Notes: generated from the letters alone by a model not told the origin. A stretch of DNA of 64,000 nt from Mesorhizobium sp. Root552 (GCF_001427285.1 NZ_LMFV01000056.1:229284-293283), one strand, 5' to 3'. Positions 53,972 through 63,652 are shown, counted from the stretch's first letter. Program-made: numbers and translations.

Positions 53972-54958
53972 TCAAGCGTCGTCCTCGGCACTTTGCATGT
54001 CAAAGCCAATCAGGTTCCAGCTCTGGCGCATATGGGGTGGCATCGGTGCGGTGACATCGATCTTGCCGCCGTCCGGATGCGGGATGACGATGCGCCGTGC
54101 ATGAAGATGCAAGCGGTTCTGGATACCGCCGGGGAATTCCCAATTGGTGTCGGCCTCGAAATACTTCGGATCGCCGATGATCGGGCAGCCTATGTGGGCC
54201 GCATGGACACGCAACTGGTGGGTGCGACCGGTATAGGGCTCCATTTCCAGCCAGGTCAGCGCCTGCGCGGCCTGTTCAACGATGCGATAGTAGGACACCG
54301 CGTGGTCCGCGCCCTTCTCGCCATGCTTGGCAACACGCATGCGGTCGCCATCCGGCGTCGGCTCCTTGATCAGCCAGGTCGAGATCTTGTCCTCGCGCTT
54401 GGGCGGCACGCCCTTCACCAAGGCCCAGTACGTCTTCTTCGTCTCGCGGGCGCGAAACGATTCCGACAGCTTCATCGCGGCGAGACGGGTGCGCGCGACG
54501 ACCAGCACCCCGGAGGTGTCGCGGTCGAGGCGGTGGACAAGGCGCGGCTTCTCGCCCTTCTTGTTGCGCAAGGCTTCAAGCATGTCGTCGACATTGCGCG
54601 TGACGCCGGAACCGCCCTGTACGGCCAGCCCCGCCGGCTTGTTGAAGACGTAGACCTTGGCGTCTTCATGCAGGAGCATCTTGGCCAGAACGTCGCCGTC
54701 ATCCTGGTTGCGGATGGAGTGGCCGGTGAGTTGGGTATCGCCCTTCTTGTCGACTTCGAGCGGTGGAACCCGGATTACCTGACCCGGCTCGACCCTCGTG
54801 TCAGTCTTGGCGCGGCCGCCATTGATGCGGACCTGGCCGGAGCGCAGCAGCTTTTGCAGATGACCGAAACCCAGTCCCGGGAAATGGGTCTTGAACCAGC
54901 GGTCGAGCCGCATGCCGGCCTCATCGGGCCCAACCGTTATCTGTTCTACGCCTGCCAT
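53972..54958 (-). CDS. rluC: RluA family 23S rRNA pseudouridine synthase (RluC-like)
   Basis: A 328-residue RluA-family enzyme. An N-terminal S4 RNA-binding domain (about residues 14-70) includes RLDRWFKTHFPGLGFGHLQKLL. The catalytic domain has HRLDRDTSGVLVVART near residue 135, where the Asp in RLDRDTSG is the nucleophile. TGRTHQLRVHAAHIGCPIIGD near residue 246 is also typical. It would convert specific uridines in 23S rRNA to pseudouridine. The start at 54958 is chosen because the 32 extra residues upstream do not fit the family. ATP12 follows 39 bases on. Confidence 0.9.
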   Translation of the reverse strand: MAGVEQITVGPDEAGMRLDRWFKTHFPGLGFGHLQKLLRSGQVRINGGRAKTDTRVEPGQVIRVPPLEVDKKGDTQLTGHSIRNQDDGDVLAKMLLHEDAKVYVFNKPAGLAVQGGSGVTRNVDDMLEALRNKKGEKPRLVHRLDRDTSGVLVVARTRLAAMKLSESFRARETKKTYWALVKGVPPKREDKISTWLIKEPTPDGDRMRVAKHGEKGADHAVSYYRIVEQAAQALTWLEMEPYTGRTHQLRVHAAHIGCPIIGDPKYFEADTNWEFPGGIQNRLHLHARRIVIPHPDGGKIDVTAPMPPHMRQSWNLIGFDMQSAEDDA

Positions 54959-55129
54959 ATGCCTGTCCGCCTGGTCGCTGTGCATTTCAGGATGCACAAA
55001 TGGCGATCCACTTTCTGGTTCGAGCATCGGGAACATCCGAAAACCGGATTTCACGTTCGGACCGATGCTTCATGTGCTGGGGGCAATAGCACCAAGTGCC
55101 GGCATTTGCGAGCCGACTTGCAGCCGCAG

Positions 55130-56440
55130 CTAGGCGCCGCGCTCCTTGCGCAGCTTGGCCCAGTATTCCAGCCGCTTCCTCACTTCCCTTTCGAAGCCGC
55201 GCTCGGGCGGATCGTAGAAGGTCTGGCGACTCATCTTTTCAGGGAAATAATCCTGCCCTGAAAAGGCATCCGGCTCATCGTGGTCGTAGCGATAGCCTGC
55301 GCCGTAGCTCTCTTCCTTCATCAGTTTGGTCGGCGCATTGAGGATGTGCTTGGGCGGCAGAAGCGAGCCGTGTTCCTTGGCAGCGCGAGTGGCTGCCTTG
55401 AAGGCAGTGTAGACAGCGTTCGACTTGGGAGCGGTCGCCAGATAGACGCAGGCTTGCGCAAAGGCCAGCTCACCCTCTGGCGAACCCAGATAGTCGTAGG
55501 CATCCTTCGCCGCATTTGCGATGACGAGCGCTTGCGGATCGGCCAGACCAATGTCTTCGACCGCCATGCGGACAAGCCGCCGCCCGAGGTAAAGCGGGTC
55601 TTCGCCAGCATCGAACATGCGGCAAAGATAATAGAGAGCCGCATCGGGATCTGAGCCGCGCACCGATTTGTGCAAAGCTGAAATCAGATTGTAATGCCCG
55701 TCCTGCCCCTTGTCGTAGATCGGCGCGCGGCGCTGGACGATGCGCGTGAGGCCCTCGGTATCGAAGACTTCTCCCGGCTTGGCGGCACGCCACACCTCTT
55801 CCGAAAGCGTGAGCGAGGCGCGGCCATCGCCATCCGCCATGCGCACGAGGGCACCCCTCGCCTCTTCATCGAGCGGCAGAGCCTTTCCCTCGGTTTCCTC
55901 GGCGCGCAGCAAGAGCTTGGCGATGCTGTCCTCGTCCAGCGAGTGAAACACGAGAACGCGGGAGCGCGACAGAAGCGCGGCGTTGAGTTCGAACGAGGGA
56001 TTTTCCGTTGTCGCGCCGACCAGAATGACGGTGCCGTCTTCCATCACAGGCAGAAAGGAATCCTGCTGGGCCCGGTTGAAGCGATGGATCTCGTCTACGA
56101 AGAGCAAGGTCTGGCGGCCATTGGCGCGGCGCAGCCGGGCTGCTTCGAACACCTTCTTCAAATCGGCTACGCCGGAAAAGATGGCGGATATCTGCTCAAA
56201 ACCGAGGCTGGTTTCACCGGCCAGCAATCGTGCGACGGTAGTCTTGCCCGTGCCGGGCGGTCCCCAGAAGATCATCGAACCGAGCGATCCGGACGCAATC
56301 ATTCGCGTCAATGCACCATCCGGCCCGGTCAGATGCTCCTGGCCAACGACTTCGCTTAGATTGCGCGGGCGCAGCCGATCGGCAAGCGGCCGGCCAAGCG
56401 GCGCTTTTTCCGGTTCATCAGGACTGAACAGATCGGCCAT
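55130..56440 (-). CDS. rarA: replication-associated recombination protein A (MgsA family)
   Basis: A 436-residue AAA+ ATPase related to clamp loaders and eukaryotic WRNIP1. It acts at stalled replication forks. Walker A is GPPGTGKTT near residue 61, Walker B is LLFVDEIHRFNRAQQDS near residue 112, and the sensor I stretch is LVGATTENPSFELN near residue 139. The C-terminal domain includes RGSDPDAALYYLCRMFDAGEDP near residue 264. It is next to degP in the usual order. Confidence 0.94.
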   Translation of the reverse strand: MADLFSPDEPEKAPLGRPLADRLRPRNLSEVVGQEHLTGPDGALTRMIASGSLGSMIFWGPPGTGKTTVARLLAGETSLGFEQISAIFSGVADLKKVFEAARLRRANGRQTLLFVDEIHRFNRAQQDSFLPVMEDGTVILVGATTENPSFELNAALLSRSRVLVFHSLDEDSIAKLLLRAEETEGKALPLDEEARGALVRMADGDGRASLTLSEEVWRAAKPGEVFDTEGLTRIVQRRAPIYDKGQDGHYNLISALHKSVRGSDPDAALYYLCRMFDAGEDPLYLGRRLVRMAVEDIGLADPQALVIANAAKDAYDYLGSPEGELAFAQACVYLATAPKSNAVYTAFKAATRAAKEHGSLLPPKHILNAPTKLMKEESYGAGYRYDHDEPDAFSGQDYFPEKMSRQTFYDPPERGFEREVRKRLEYWAKLRKERGA

Positions 56441-56495
56441 CGTCTACACCGTCATGCGTGCCGGACTACCCGACAGCCTACATTCCGCACTCGGT

Positions 56496-57986
56496 TCAGT
56501 AACGCAACACCTGGCGAAGCAACTGGCCATCGCGTTCAACCGTGAAGCGCCACCAGCGTGTGCTTTGCTGCGCCGCATCCGCCAGCTTCTTCGCATTGTC
56601 GATGGTCTGGCCGTTGACCTCGCGCACGATGTCGCCGGGCTGGAAGCCGAAATCGGCTGCAGGCGAATTGCGATCGACGTCGATCACGGTCACGCCCTTT
56701 ACGTCTGCGGCCATGCCGAGGCGCTGGGCAAGGCGTGGCGAGAGCTCCGCCACCTTGGCACCGGCGAAGGGGCTGCGTCCACGCAGCAGGATTTCAGCGG
56801 AAGCCGAGCCTTGCGGCGCGCGGACCAGAGCAATGTCCAAGGTCTTTTCCTCACCCTTGGTCAGCACGCCCAATTCGGCGTTCGAGCCAATCGGCTGGGT
56901 CGCCAACCGGTAGCCCAACGCATCGACATTCTCGATGGTGGCGCCATTGAAGGCCAGCACCACATCACCCGGCTTCAGCCCGGCCTTTTCCGACGGACCA
57001 CTCGGCTCCACCGCCGACACCAGCGCACCGTGAGGCGATTCCATGCCGAGCGATTCCGCGATCTGCGGCGTCACCGGCTCGAAAGTTGCGCCAATATAAG
57101 GCCGCTCGAAGAAATCCTGGCCAGACTTCGCGGCCTCGACGAAGGCGCGCACCATGTTGGACGGGATGGCGAAGCCGATGCCGATGGAGCCGCCGCTACG
57201 GCTGTAAATGGCGGTGTTGATGCCCACCAGCTGGCCACCCATGTTGATCAGGCCGCCGCCGGAATTGCCCGGATTGATGGCCGCGTCGGTCTGGATGAAG
57301 AAGCCGGAATCCGAAATGCCGATATGGCTTCGCGCGAGCGCGGAGACGATGCCGCTGGTCGTGGTCTGGCCGACACCGAAAGGATTGCCGATGGCCAGAA
57401 CCAGGTCACCAACCTGAAGCGCATCAGAATCGCCAATGGCAATGACCGGGAACGGCTTGTCGGAATCGATCTTCAGCACCGCGAGGTCGAGCGTCTCGTC
57501 CTTCAGCAAAACCTTGCTGTTGAACTCACGGCCGTCCGACATCGCGACCTTGACCTCATCCGCGTCCTTGATGACGTGGAAATTGGTCACGATGATGCCA
57601 GTCGGATCGACAAGGACGCCGGAGCCAAGAGAAGACTGGGCGCGCGGCATGGAGCGGCCAAAGAACTCCTCAAAGAACGGATCGCCATCGAAAGGCGATC
57701 TCACCTTGGCAGTCTGGGACGCATAGACGTTGACCACGGCCGGCGCGGTTTGTTTCACCAGAGGCGCGAAGGAAAGCTGCATCTCTTCGCGGCCGAATGG
57801 CACGCGCTGATCGGGACCAGCGGTCGCCTTGTCACCCTCGACACCATGCAGGAGATCGGTCAGGACATCCGACAGGCCGGGCTCGTCGCCTTTCTTCTCC
57901 TGCGCCACCGCCTGATAGCCAAGCGGCGCGGCCAGAAACAGCATCAGCGAACCGACAATGGCAACAGTCAACTGCTTGGCGCGCAT
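56496..57986 (-). CDS. degP: periplasmic serine endoprotease, Do/DegP family
   Basis: A 496-residue trypsin-like protease/chaperone. The signal peptide is MRAKQLTVAIVGSLMLFLAAP..., cut near AVA-QEK. The catalytic triad is His137 (TNFHVIKD), Asp167 (TLDLAVLK) and Ser242 (NPGNSGGGL). Two PDZ domains follow, at about residues 300-385 and 395-490. It would degrade misfolded envelope proteins. The frame is open to 58037, but ATG at 57986 gives the signal peptide. An ankyrin-repeat exported protein lies just upstream. DegP and DegQ cannot be told apart from sequence alone. Confidence 0.9.
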   Translation of the reverse strand: MRAKQLTVAIVGSLMLFLAAPLGYQAVAQEKKGDEPGLSDVLTDLLHGVEGDKATAGPDQRVPFGREEMQLSFAPLVKQTAPAVVNVYASQTAKVRSPFDGDPFFEEFFGRSMPRAQSSLGSGVLVDPTGIIVTNFHVIKDADEVKVAMSDGREFNSKVLLKDETLDLAVLKIDSDKPFPVIAIGDSDALQVGDLVLAIGNPFGVGQTTTSGIVSALARSHIGISDSGFFIQTDAAINPGNSGGGLINMGGQLVGINTAIYSRSGGSIGIGFAIPSNMVRAFVEAAKSGQDFFERPYIGATFEPVTPQIAESLGMESPHGALVSAVEPSGPSEKAGLKPGDVVLAFNGATIENVDALGYRLATQPIGSNAELGVLTKGEEKTLDIALVRAPQGSASAEILLRGRSPFAGAKVAELSPRLAQRLGMAADVKGVTVIDVDRNSPAADFGFQPGDIVREVNGQTIDNAKKLADAAQQSTRWWRFTVERDGQLLRQVLRY

Positions 57987-58079
57987 TCGCGAATCCTCCG
58001 GGCACAATCGCGCGCCATTGTCGCGACGATTGTGCAAAATGAAAGGCTGCCGAACCGATTTTCGGTTATTGTTTTGCTG

Positions 58080-58748
58080 TTACGGCCTTGGGCCGGCCTC
58101 GATACGGGCGGCAAGCTCGGAAAAGCCGTTTCGGCGGGCATGATCCAGCGGCGAAACCCCTTCCCTGTCAGGAATATTGCCGGCGCCGGCGTCCACCAGA
58201 AGCCCGACGATTTCCTGATAGACCGGGCCGCCGTCTCCAAGGATCACCGCTTCGATCAATGCAGTCCAGCCAAGATTGTTGACATGATCGATGTCGATGT
58301 CGGTTCCAAGCAGGATGCGCACGGCATCGGGATGGCCGTGATGGGATGCCGGGATCAGCGCCGTGCCGCCATAGCGGTTGGTGTCCTTGAGGTTTGCCTT
58401 GCCGGTCGCCAGGATTGCCTCCAGGATTTCGGTTCGCCCCTCTGCGCCGGCGTAGAGGAATGGCGTGTCCTTGATCGCATCCTTGGCATTGACGTCGGCG
58501 CCGGCAGCAATCAGCGCTTTCGCGATCTCGACTGCGTTGGCATGGGTGGCGAGAAGCAGCGCGGTGCGTCCCTGAGGGTCCCGGGCCTCAAGTTCCGCAC
58601 CTGCCGAAATAATTTCGCGGATTCTTGGCAAATCCTTCCCGGTAACAGCTTCAATGAGCATCGCCTTGTCCTCTTGCACGGTGGCCGCCGAGACACCCGG
58701 CAAGACCGCCGTGGCAACAACAGCAAGCACCATAAGCACTGAGCGCAT
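58080..58748 (-). CDS. exported ankyrin-repeat protein
   Basis: A 222-residue protein with a signal peptide (MRSVLMVLAVVATAVLPGVSA) followed by about five ankyrin repeats. Typical helices are RDPQGRTALLLATHANAVEIAKALIAAGADV at residues 56-86 (positions given in place of the full motif set), GGTALIPASHHGHPDAVRILL near residue 127, and GWTALIEAVILGDGG near residue 159. It should be periplasmic and mediate protein binding. It lies between the rplQ terminator and degP, 93 bases from degP. The start could be up to four codons earlier. Confidence 0.85.
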   Translation of the reverse strand: MRSVLMVLAVVATAVLPGVSAATVQEDKAMLIEAVTGKDLPRIREIISAGAELEARDPQGRTALLLATHANAVEIAKALIAAGADVNAKDAIKDTPFLYAGAEGRTEILEAILATGKANLKDTNRYGGTALIPASHHGHPDAVRILLGTDIDIDHVNNLGWTALIEAVILGDGGPVYQEIVGLLVDAGAGNIPDREGVSPLDHARRNGFSELAARIEAGPRP

Positions 58749-58810
58749 GACCATCCACATTCACCACTTTCGTTATCAGTCCATTGCGAGCGATGTAGTG
58801 ACATGCGGCC

Positions 58811-58840
58811 AATAAAAAAGGGGCCTGACGGCCCCTTTTA
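58811..58840 (-). terminator. rho-independent terminator after rplQ
   Basis: A perfect 10-bp stem (AAAAGGGGCC at 58816-58825 with GGCCCCTTTT at 58830-58839, loop TGAC) lies 24 bases after the rplQ stop. In the minus direction the stem is followed by TTATT, and the arm itself supplies TTTT. The A and T runs make it usable in both directions. It closes the spc/alpha ribosomal operon. Confidence 0.85.
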
Positions 58841-58863
58841 ACTGTTTCAAGAAAATCCGAAGC

Positions 58864-59292
58864 TCATGCAGCTTCGGTCTCGTTGGCGCCTTCTGCCTCA
58901 AGGCGATCGCGATCGCCAGCGCCCTTGGCGGACGTGTCGCGGTCAACGAACTCGATGACAGCCATTGCGGCGTTGTCGCCCTTGCGGAAGCCCGCCTTCA
59001 TGATGCGCAGGTAGCCGCCGTTGCGGGTGGCATAACGCGGCGCAAGCGTTTCGAACAGGCGCTTGACGACGCCTTCGTTGCCGATCTGGGCAATAACCTG
59101 ACGGCGAGCGTGCAGGTCGCCGCGCTTGCCGAGCGTAACCAGCTTCTCGACGATCGGACGCAGGTCCTTCGCCTTCGGCAGCGTGGTGACGATCTGCTCA
59201 TGCTCGATCAGAGACACGGCGAGGTTGGCGAACATCGACTTGCGATGGCTGATGCTGCGGGCGAAGCGGCGGCCTTTAAAACCGTGGCGCAT
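58864..59292 (-). CDS. rplQ: 50S ribosomal protein L17
   Basis: A 142-residue L17, a large-subunit protein near the exit tunnel. It opens [28 protein letters not shown] and contains [21 protein letters not shown] near residue 46. It is about 15 residues longer than E. coli L17 because of a C-terminal extension rich in Ala and Glu ([17 protein letters not shown]). It is the last gene of the ribosomal run, followed by a terminator. Confidence 0.96.
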   Translation of the reverse strand: MRHGFKGRRFARSISHRKSMFANLAVSLIEHEQIVTTLPKAKDLRPIVEKLVTLGKRGDLHARRQVIAQIGNEGVVKRLFETLAPRYATRNGGYLRIMKAGFRKGDNAAMAVIEFVDRDTSAKGAGDRDRLEAEGANETEAA

Positions 59293-59318
59293 GGCTCTTT
59301 TCCTTCTTTAGCTGTTCA

Positions 59319-59334
59319 AGAGGCCACGGCCTCT
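59319..59334 (-). other. intercistronic hairpin between rpoA and rplQ
   Basis: AGAGGCC and GGCCTCT are separated by two bases, giving a 16-base palindromic hairpin in the 104-base rpoA-rplQ gap, about 27 bases upstream of rplQ. It has no T-run, so it is more likely a processing or stability element than a terminator. Confidence 0.4.
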
Positions 59335-59396
59335 GATGGTTTTCCGCATGACCGTCGGACCGGGCAGCTCACGCCGCCGGCCCTCGGAATTCATGC

Positions 59397-60407
59397 TCAA
59401 TACTGGTCTTCGTAACGTTTCGCGAGGTCTTCGATATTTTCCGGCGGCCAGTCCGGCACTTCCATGCCGAGGTGCAAGCCCATAGCCGCCAGCACTTCCT
59501 TGATTTCGTTCAGCGACTTGCGGCCGAAGTTCGGGGTGCGCAGCATCTCGGCTTCGGTCTTCTGGATCAGGTCGCCTATGTAGACGATGTTGTCGTTCTT
59601 CAGGCAGTTGGCCGAACGCACGGAAAGCTCCAGTTCGTCGACCTTCTTGAGCAGGGCCGGGTTGAAGGCAAGCTCGGTGACCGCTTCGGTCGCCACTTCC
59701 TTCTGCGGCTCGTCGAAGTTGACGAACAGCGCAAGCTGGTCCTGCAGGATGCGAGCGGCGAAAGCCACAGCGTCCTCGCCGGAGACGGAACCGTCAGTCT
59801 CGATGGTCATGGTCAGCTTGTCGTAGTCGAGCACCTGGCCCTCGCGGGTGTTCTCGACCTTGTAGGAGACCTTCTTGACCGGCGAGTAGAGGCTGTCGAC
59901 GGGGATGAGCCCGATCGGAGCGTCCTCGGCGCGGTTGCGCTCTGCCGGTACGTAGCCCTTGCCGGTGTCGACGGTGAATTCCATGCGGATTTCAGCGCCC
60001 TCGTCCAGCGTGCAGATGACGTGGTCGGGGTTGAGGATCTCAACGTCGCCAACGGTCTGGATGTCGCCAGCCAGCACAGCGCCTGGACCCTGCTTGCGCA
60101 CAACCATGCGCTTGGGACCATCGCCTTCCATCTTGATGGCGATTTCCTTGATATTGAGGACGATGTCGGTCACGTCTTCGCGGACACCGCCAATCGAGGA
60201 GAACTCATGCAGCACGCCGTCGATCTGGACGGCCGTTACGGCAGCGCCACGCAGCGACGACAGAAGCACGCGACGCAGCGCGTTGCCGAGGGTGAGGCCA
60301 AAGCCACGCTCGAGCGGCTCGGCGACCAGAGTGGTCAAAGTCTTTTTCTTCGACGAGAACTCGACCTTGTTCGGCTTGATCAGTTCCTGCCAGTTTTTCT
60401 GGATCAT
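59397..60407 (-). CDS. rpoA: DNA-directed RNA polymerase subunit alpha
   Basis: A 336-residue alpha subunit. The N-terminal assembly domain (about residues 1-230) includes [23 protein letters not shown] near residue 30. The C-terminal domain includes [26 protein letters not shown] near residue 285 (positions given), which contacts DNA UP elements and activators. The ATG at 60407 follows GGAAGG; the frame extends nine codons upstream without support. It is in the usual rpsK-rpoA-rplQ order. Confidence 0.97.
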   Translation of the reverse strand: MIQKNWQELIKPNKVEFSSKKKTLTTLVAEPLERGFGLTLGNALRRVLLSSLRGAAVTAVQIDGVLHEFSSIGGVREDVTDIVLNIKEIAIKMEGDGPKRMVVRKQGPGAVLAGDIQTVGDVEILNPDHVICTLDEGAEIRMEFTVDTGKGYVPAERNRAEDAPIGLIPVDSLYSPVKKVSYKVENTREGQVLDYDKLTMTIETDGSVSGEDAVAFAARILQDQLALFVNFDEPQKEVATEAVTELAFNPALLKKVDELELSVRSANCLKNDNIVYIGDLIQKTEAEMLRTPNFGRKSLNEIKEVLAAMGLHLGMEVPDWPPENIEDLAKRYEDQY

Positions 60408-60426
60408 GTTGCCTTCCTTCCGCTTC

Positions 60427-60487
60427 CCCACCACTATCCAATCGTGGTGGGCGATCTGGAAAATCGCAAAAGCGCCAGATGGCGCTT
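60427..60487 (-). other. two hairpins between rpsK and rpoA, the first terminator-like
   Basis: Reading the minus strand from rpsK, the stem AAGCGCC/GGCGCTT (60470-60476 and 60481-60487, loop of 4) is followed by TTTTGCGATTTT. A second stem CCCACCAC/GTGGTGGG (60427-60434 and 60444-60451, loop of 9) lies nearer rpoA. The first could act as a weak terminator or attenuator and set the ratio of rpoA to ribosomal protein messages. Confidence 0.5.
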
Positions 60488-60507
60488 AAGCAACGAATTT
60501 TTGTGGG

Positions 60508-60897
60508 TCAGACGCGGCGCTTCTTGCGCGGGCGGCAGCCATTGTGCGGGATCGGCGTTACGTCGCGGATCGAGGTGATGGTGAAGCCAGCGGCCTGCAG
60601 AGCGCGCAGAGCCGATTCACGGCCGGAGCCCGGACCGCAAACTTCGACTTCCAGCATGCGCATGCCGTGCTCCTGCGCCTTCTTGGCAACGTCTTCCGCA
60701 GCCATCTGCGCAGCGAACGGGGTCGACTTGCGCGAACCCTTGAAGCCCTGGGCACCCGCCGACGACCAGGCAATAGCGTTGCCCTGCGCGTCGGATATGG
60801 TGATCATGGTGTTGTTGAATGTCGAATTGACGTGGGCAACGCCCGACGAGATATTCTTGCGTTCGCGACGGCGAACACGAGCGGCTTCCTTGGCCAT
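60508..60897 (-). CDS. rpsK: 30S ribosomal protein S11
   Basis: A 129-residue S11 of the small-subunit platform. The conserved [25 protein letters not shown] stretch starts near residue 23, and the C-terminus [23 protein letters not shown] is the family signature (read from the translated frame). The start follows GGAAT near 60904. It lies between rpsM and rpoA, as in most bacteria. Confidence 0.97.
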   Translation of the reverse strand: MAKEAARVRRRERKNISSGVAHVNSTFNNTMITISDAQGNAIAWSSAGAQGFKGSRKSTPFAAQMAAEDVAKKAQEHGMRMLEVEVCGPGSGRESALRALQAAGFTITSIRDVTPIPHNGCRPRKKRRV

Positions 60898-60954
60898 GGT
60901 ATTCCTTTCAGTTGATCTCTACACCGCCGTAATTCCAGCGGCTCCACCTTAACT

Positions 60955-61055
60955 AAGGGATCAAGGGAATAGGGCAGTAAGGGAGTATGTTCGGTAGCGG
61001 CTGACAAACAGCGCTCTCACATATTCCCCTACTGCCTTACTCCCCTATTCCCCTA
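60955..61055. repeat. inverted array of G-rich octamers between rpsM and rpsK
   Basis: The left arm (60955-60989) holds AGGGAATAGGGCAGTAAGGG-type units, and the right arm (61020-61055) is its imperfect complement. Over the 26 bases nearest the loop, 21 match, and all five differences are A/G transitions. Each arm is itself a run of related 8-base units (RRTARGGN). A 30-base spacer separates them. Almost the entire rpsM-rpsK gap is made of this structure. It looks like a repetitive intergenic element rather than a normal ribosomal leader. Confidence 0.75.
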
Positions 61056-61057
61056 AA

Positions 61058-61426
61058 TTACTTCTTCTTGCCGGCAATCGCCTTGGCAGGACCCTTGCGA
61101 GTACGCGCATTGGTATGCGTACGCTGGCCACGAACCGGCAGGCTGCGGCGATGGCGCAGGCCGCGGTAGCAGCCGAGGTCCATCAGACGCTTGATGTTCA
61201 TCGAAACTTCACGGCGCAGATCGCCTTCGACCTGATAGTCACGGTCGATGGTTTCGCGGATTGCCAGAACCTCGGCGTCGGTGAGCTGGTTGACGCGGCG
61301 CTCGGCAGGAATGCCGACCTTGTCGACGATCTCCTGGGCAAACTTCTTGCCAATGCCGTGAATGTACTGAAGCGCAATAACCACGCGCTTGTTGGTCGGA
61401 ATATTGACGCCGGCTATACGAGCCAT
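61058..61426 (-). CDS. rpsM: 30S ribosomal protein S13
   Basis: A 122-residue S13 of the small-subunit head. It opens [21 protein letters not shown] and includes [21 protein letters not shown] near residue 86, the family signature, with the basic tail [12 protein letters not shown]. The ATG at 61426 follows GGAGAAG. The 210-base gap to adk contains an 18-bp palindrome. It precedes rpsK. Confidence 0.97.
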   Translation of the reverse strand: MARIAGVNIPTNKRVVIALQYIHGIGKKFAQEIVDKVGIPAERRVNQLTDAEVLAIRETIDRDYQVEGDLRREVSMNIKRLMDLGCYRGLRHRRSLPVRGQRTHTNARTRKGPAKAIAGKKK

Positions 61427-61540
61427 CTGTTCTCTTCTCCATGTGGACCGGCTGAGCCGCTAGGCTGACCGGCGCTGTTTAAATGACCCGCGTCCGGTGG
61501 AGGCCGGCCCTTGCGGGTGTTCCTTCTACAAAGCAAGCGA

Positions 61541-61558
61541 CTTGTCCGTACGGACAAG
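61541..61558. promoter_or_regulatory. 18-bp perfect palindrome CTTGTCCGTACGGACAAG upstream of rpsM
   Basis: A perfect 9+9 palindrome with no spacer lies 115 bases upstream of the rpsM start, in the adk-rpsM gap. Its core TGTCCGTACGGACA has the form of many TetR-family operators. No T-run follows, so it is not a terminator. The gap otherwise holds no gene. Confidence 0.5.
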
Positions 61559-61636
61559 CTAAGCTCATGCCTGATAGGGAGACGGGCCGCCATACTCCAG
61601 CCTGTCCGCCCCGTCAAGGGCAAGCAGTAAGATTTG

Positions 61637-62224
61637 TTAACGAGCCTTGCCCAGCAACGCGTCGATCTGCCCGCTGACCGCATCGATACTGGCCATGCCA
61701 TCGACGCCTTTCAGCATCTTCTTGGCGTGATAGTAGCCGATCAACGGCGCGGTCTTCTTGTAATATTCGCGCAGGCGTTCCTCGAAGACCTCGGGATTGT
61801 CGTCCTTGCGTACCGGCTGCCCGGCGGCCTTGGCTTCTTCCGCCCGCTTGACGATGCGGCCGACCAGCGCCTTGTCGTCAACCACCAGTTCGATGACCGC
61901 ATCCAGTGCAATACCGCGTTCCGCAAGCATGGCCTCGACCGAGTCGGCCTGGGCAAGCGTGCGCGGATAGCCGTCCAGGATAAAACCCTTCGCGCAGTCC
62001 GGTTGGTCGATACGCTCCGCAACGATGGCGTTGACGATCGCATCGGAGACCAGTTCACCAGCGTCCATGACGGCCTTGGCCTTCAGGCCGACAGGCGTCT
62101 TGGCTGCTACAGCGGCGCGCAACATGTCACCAGTGGAAAGCTGGGGTATGCCGTACTTTTCTACCAGTCGCTGTGCTTGCGTCCCCTTGCCCGCTCCCGG
62201 CGGTCCAAGCAGTATCAGCCTCAT
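61637..62224 (-). CDS. adk: adenylate kinase
   Basis: A 195-residue adenylate kinase that interconverts AMP, ATP and ADP. The P-loop is [10 protein letters not shown] at residues 7-16. [10 protein letters not shown] near residue 30 and [14 protein letters not shown] near residue 81 bind AMP. The LID is short and has no zinc cysteines, as in short-form enzymes. It overlaps the stop of secY by four bases, so the two are coupled. Confidence 0.96.
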   Translation of the reverse strand: MRLILLGPPGAGKGTQAQRLVEKYGIPQLSTGDMLRAAVAAKTPVGLKAKAVMDAGELVSDAIVNAIVAERIDQPDCAKGFILDGYPRTLAQADSVEAMLAERGIALDAVIELVVDDKALVGRIVKRAEEAKAAGQPVRKDDNPEVFEERLREYYKKTAPLIGYYHAKKMLKGVDGMASIDAVSGQIDALLGKAR

Positions 62225-63561
62225 TTTCCTCTCTTGCCCCCGCGCAGCTTAGACTTCTTGATCAGCCCTTCATATTGATGCGCGATCAAGTGGCCCTGGA
62301 TCTGCGCGATCGTATCAAGCGTTACACTGACAACGATCAGAAGCGAAGTGCCACCAAGGTAGAACGGCACGCCAGTGGCGGCAATGAGGTATTCAGGCAG
62401 GAGGCAGACTGCGACGAGGTAGATCGCGCCCACAACCGTTATGCGAGTCAGTACGTAGTCGATGTACTCAGCCGTGCGTTCGCCAGGACGATAGCCCGGA
62501 ATGAAGCCGGAATGCTTCTTGAGCTGATCGGCCGTGTCCTTCGGATTGAACACGATAGCCGTGTAGAAGAAGGTGAAGAACGCGATCATGGCGCCGTAAA
62601 AGAGCATGTAAAGCGGCTGACCATGCCCGAGGGCGGACAACACCGATGCTGCCCACGACGGCAGGTTTTGCGTGTTGGAAAATCCGGCAAGCGTGGCAGG
62701 CAGAAGCAGCAAGGACGAAGCGAAGATCGGCGGGATGACGCCCGAGGTGTTGAGCTTCAACGGCAGGTGCGACGTGTCGCCCTGGAACATGCGGTTGCCG
62801 ACCTGACGCTTAGGATACTGGATCAGAAGCCGGCGCTGAGCGCGCTCGACAAAAACGATCAACGCGATAACCACCACCGCCAGGATCATGATAGCCAGCA
62901 CCAGACCAGTAGACAGCGCGCCGGTGCGGCTGAGTTCCAATGTGCCGCTGATTGCAGCAGGCATGCCCGCAACGATACCTGCGAAGATGATCAGCGAGAT
63001 GCCGTTGCCGATGCCGCGCGCGGTGATCTGCTCGCCGAGCCACATCAGGAACATGGTTCCACCGGTCAGCGTGATGACCGACGATATCTGGAAGAACAGT
63101 CCGGGGTTCGTAACGATATTGTTGCCGCTGGATAGGCCCACAGAGATGCCGTAGGACTGGACGATCGCCAGAAGCACCGTTCCATAGCGGGTGTATTGAT
63201 TGATGATCTTGCGGCCCTGCTCGCCTTCCTTCTTGAGCGCTTCAAGAGACGGAATGACGGACGTCATCAACTGCATGATGATCGATGCGGAGATGTAGGG
63301 CATGATGCCCAGCGCAAAGATGGCCATGCGCTCGACCGCGCCGCCGGCAAACATGTTGAACATGCCAAGCACGCCGCCGCTCTGCTGCTGGAAGGCCTGC
63401 GCAAAAGCTTCGGGGTTGATTCCGGGCAGCGGGATGTAGGTGCCGAGCCGATAGACGAACAGCGCACCCAGCGTAAACCAGATGCGCTTCTTCAAGTCCT
63501 CGGCCTTGGCAAAGGCCGCAAAATTCAGATTGGAAGCAAGTTGTTCAGCAGCCGAAGCCAT
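62221..63561 (-). CDS. secY: preprotein translocase subunit SecY
   Basis: A 446-residue ten-span membrane protein, the channel of the Sec translocon. The first segment is [22 protein letters not shown] near residue 27, and the family signature [20 protein letters not shown] near residue 107. [22 protein letters not shown] near residue 364 is also typical. The frame extends to 63642, but the ATG at 63561 ([14 protein letters not shown]) is the family start, with GGAGAAAC upstream. It follows rplO after 128 bases. Confidence 0.96.
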   Translation of the reverse strand: MASAAEQLASNLNFAAFAKAEDLKKRIWFTLGALFVYRLGTYIPLPGINPEAFAQAFQQQSGGVLGMFNMFAGGAVERMAIFALGIMPYISASIIMQLMTSVIPSLEALKKEGEQGRKIINQYTRYGTVLLAIVQSYGISVGLSSGNNIVTNPGLFFQISSVITLTGGTMFLMWLGEQITARGIGNGISLIIFAGIVAGMPAAISGTLELSRTGALSTGLVLAIMILAVVVIALIVFVERAQRRLLIQYPKRQVGNRMFQGDTSHLPLKLNTSGVIPPIFASSLLLLPATLAGFSNTQNLPSWAASVLSALGHGQPLYMLFYGAMIAFFTFFYTAIVFNPKDTADQLKKHSGFIPGYRPGERTAEYIDYVLTRITVVGAIYLVAVCLLPEYLIAATGVPFYLGGTSLLIVVSVTLDTIAQIQGHLIAHQYEGLIKKSKLRGGKRGK

Positions 63562-63652
63562 GCATGTTTCTCCGCTAGATGACGCGGGAGGCCCGCTTCG
63601 GGCGGCGCGTGTCACCGAAGCCCCGAAATAGGCTTGGCGCAACCAAGATGCA

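Noticed and set aside
53507..55261. A 584-codon plus-strand frame opposite ATP12 and rluC
   Set aside because: It spans two real minus-strand genes and their gap without any motif or ribosome site.
55983..58742. A 919-codon open frame on the plus strand across rarA, degP and the ankyrin gene
   Set aside because: It is antisense to three well-supported genes, shows no domain and has the Arg- and Ala-rich composition of a shadow frame in high-GC DNA.
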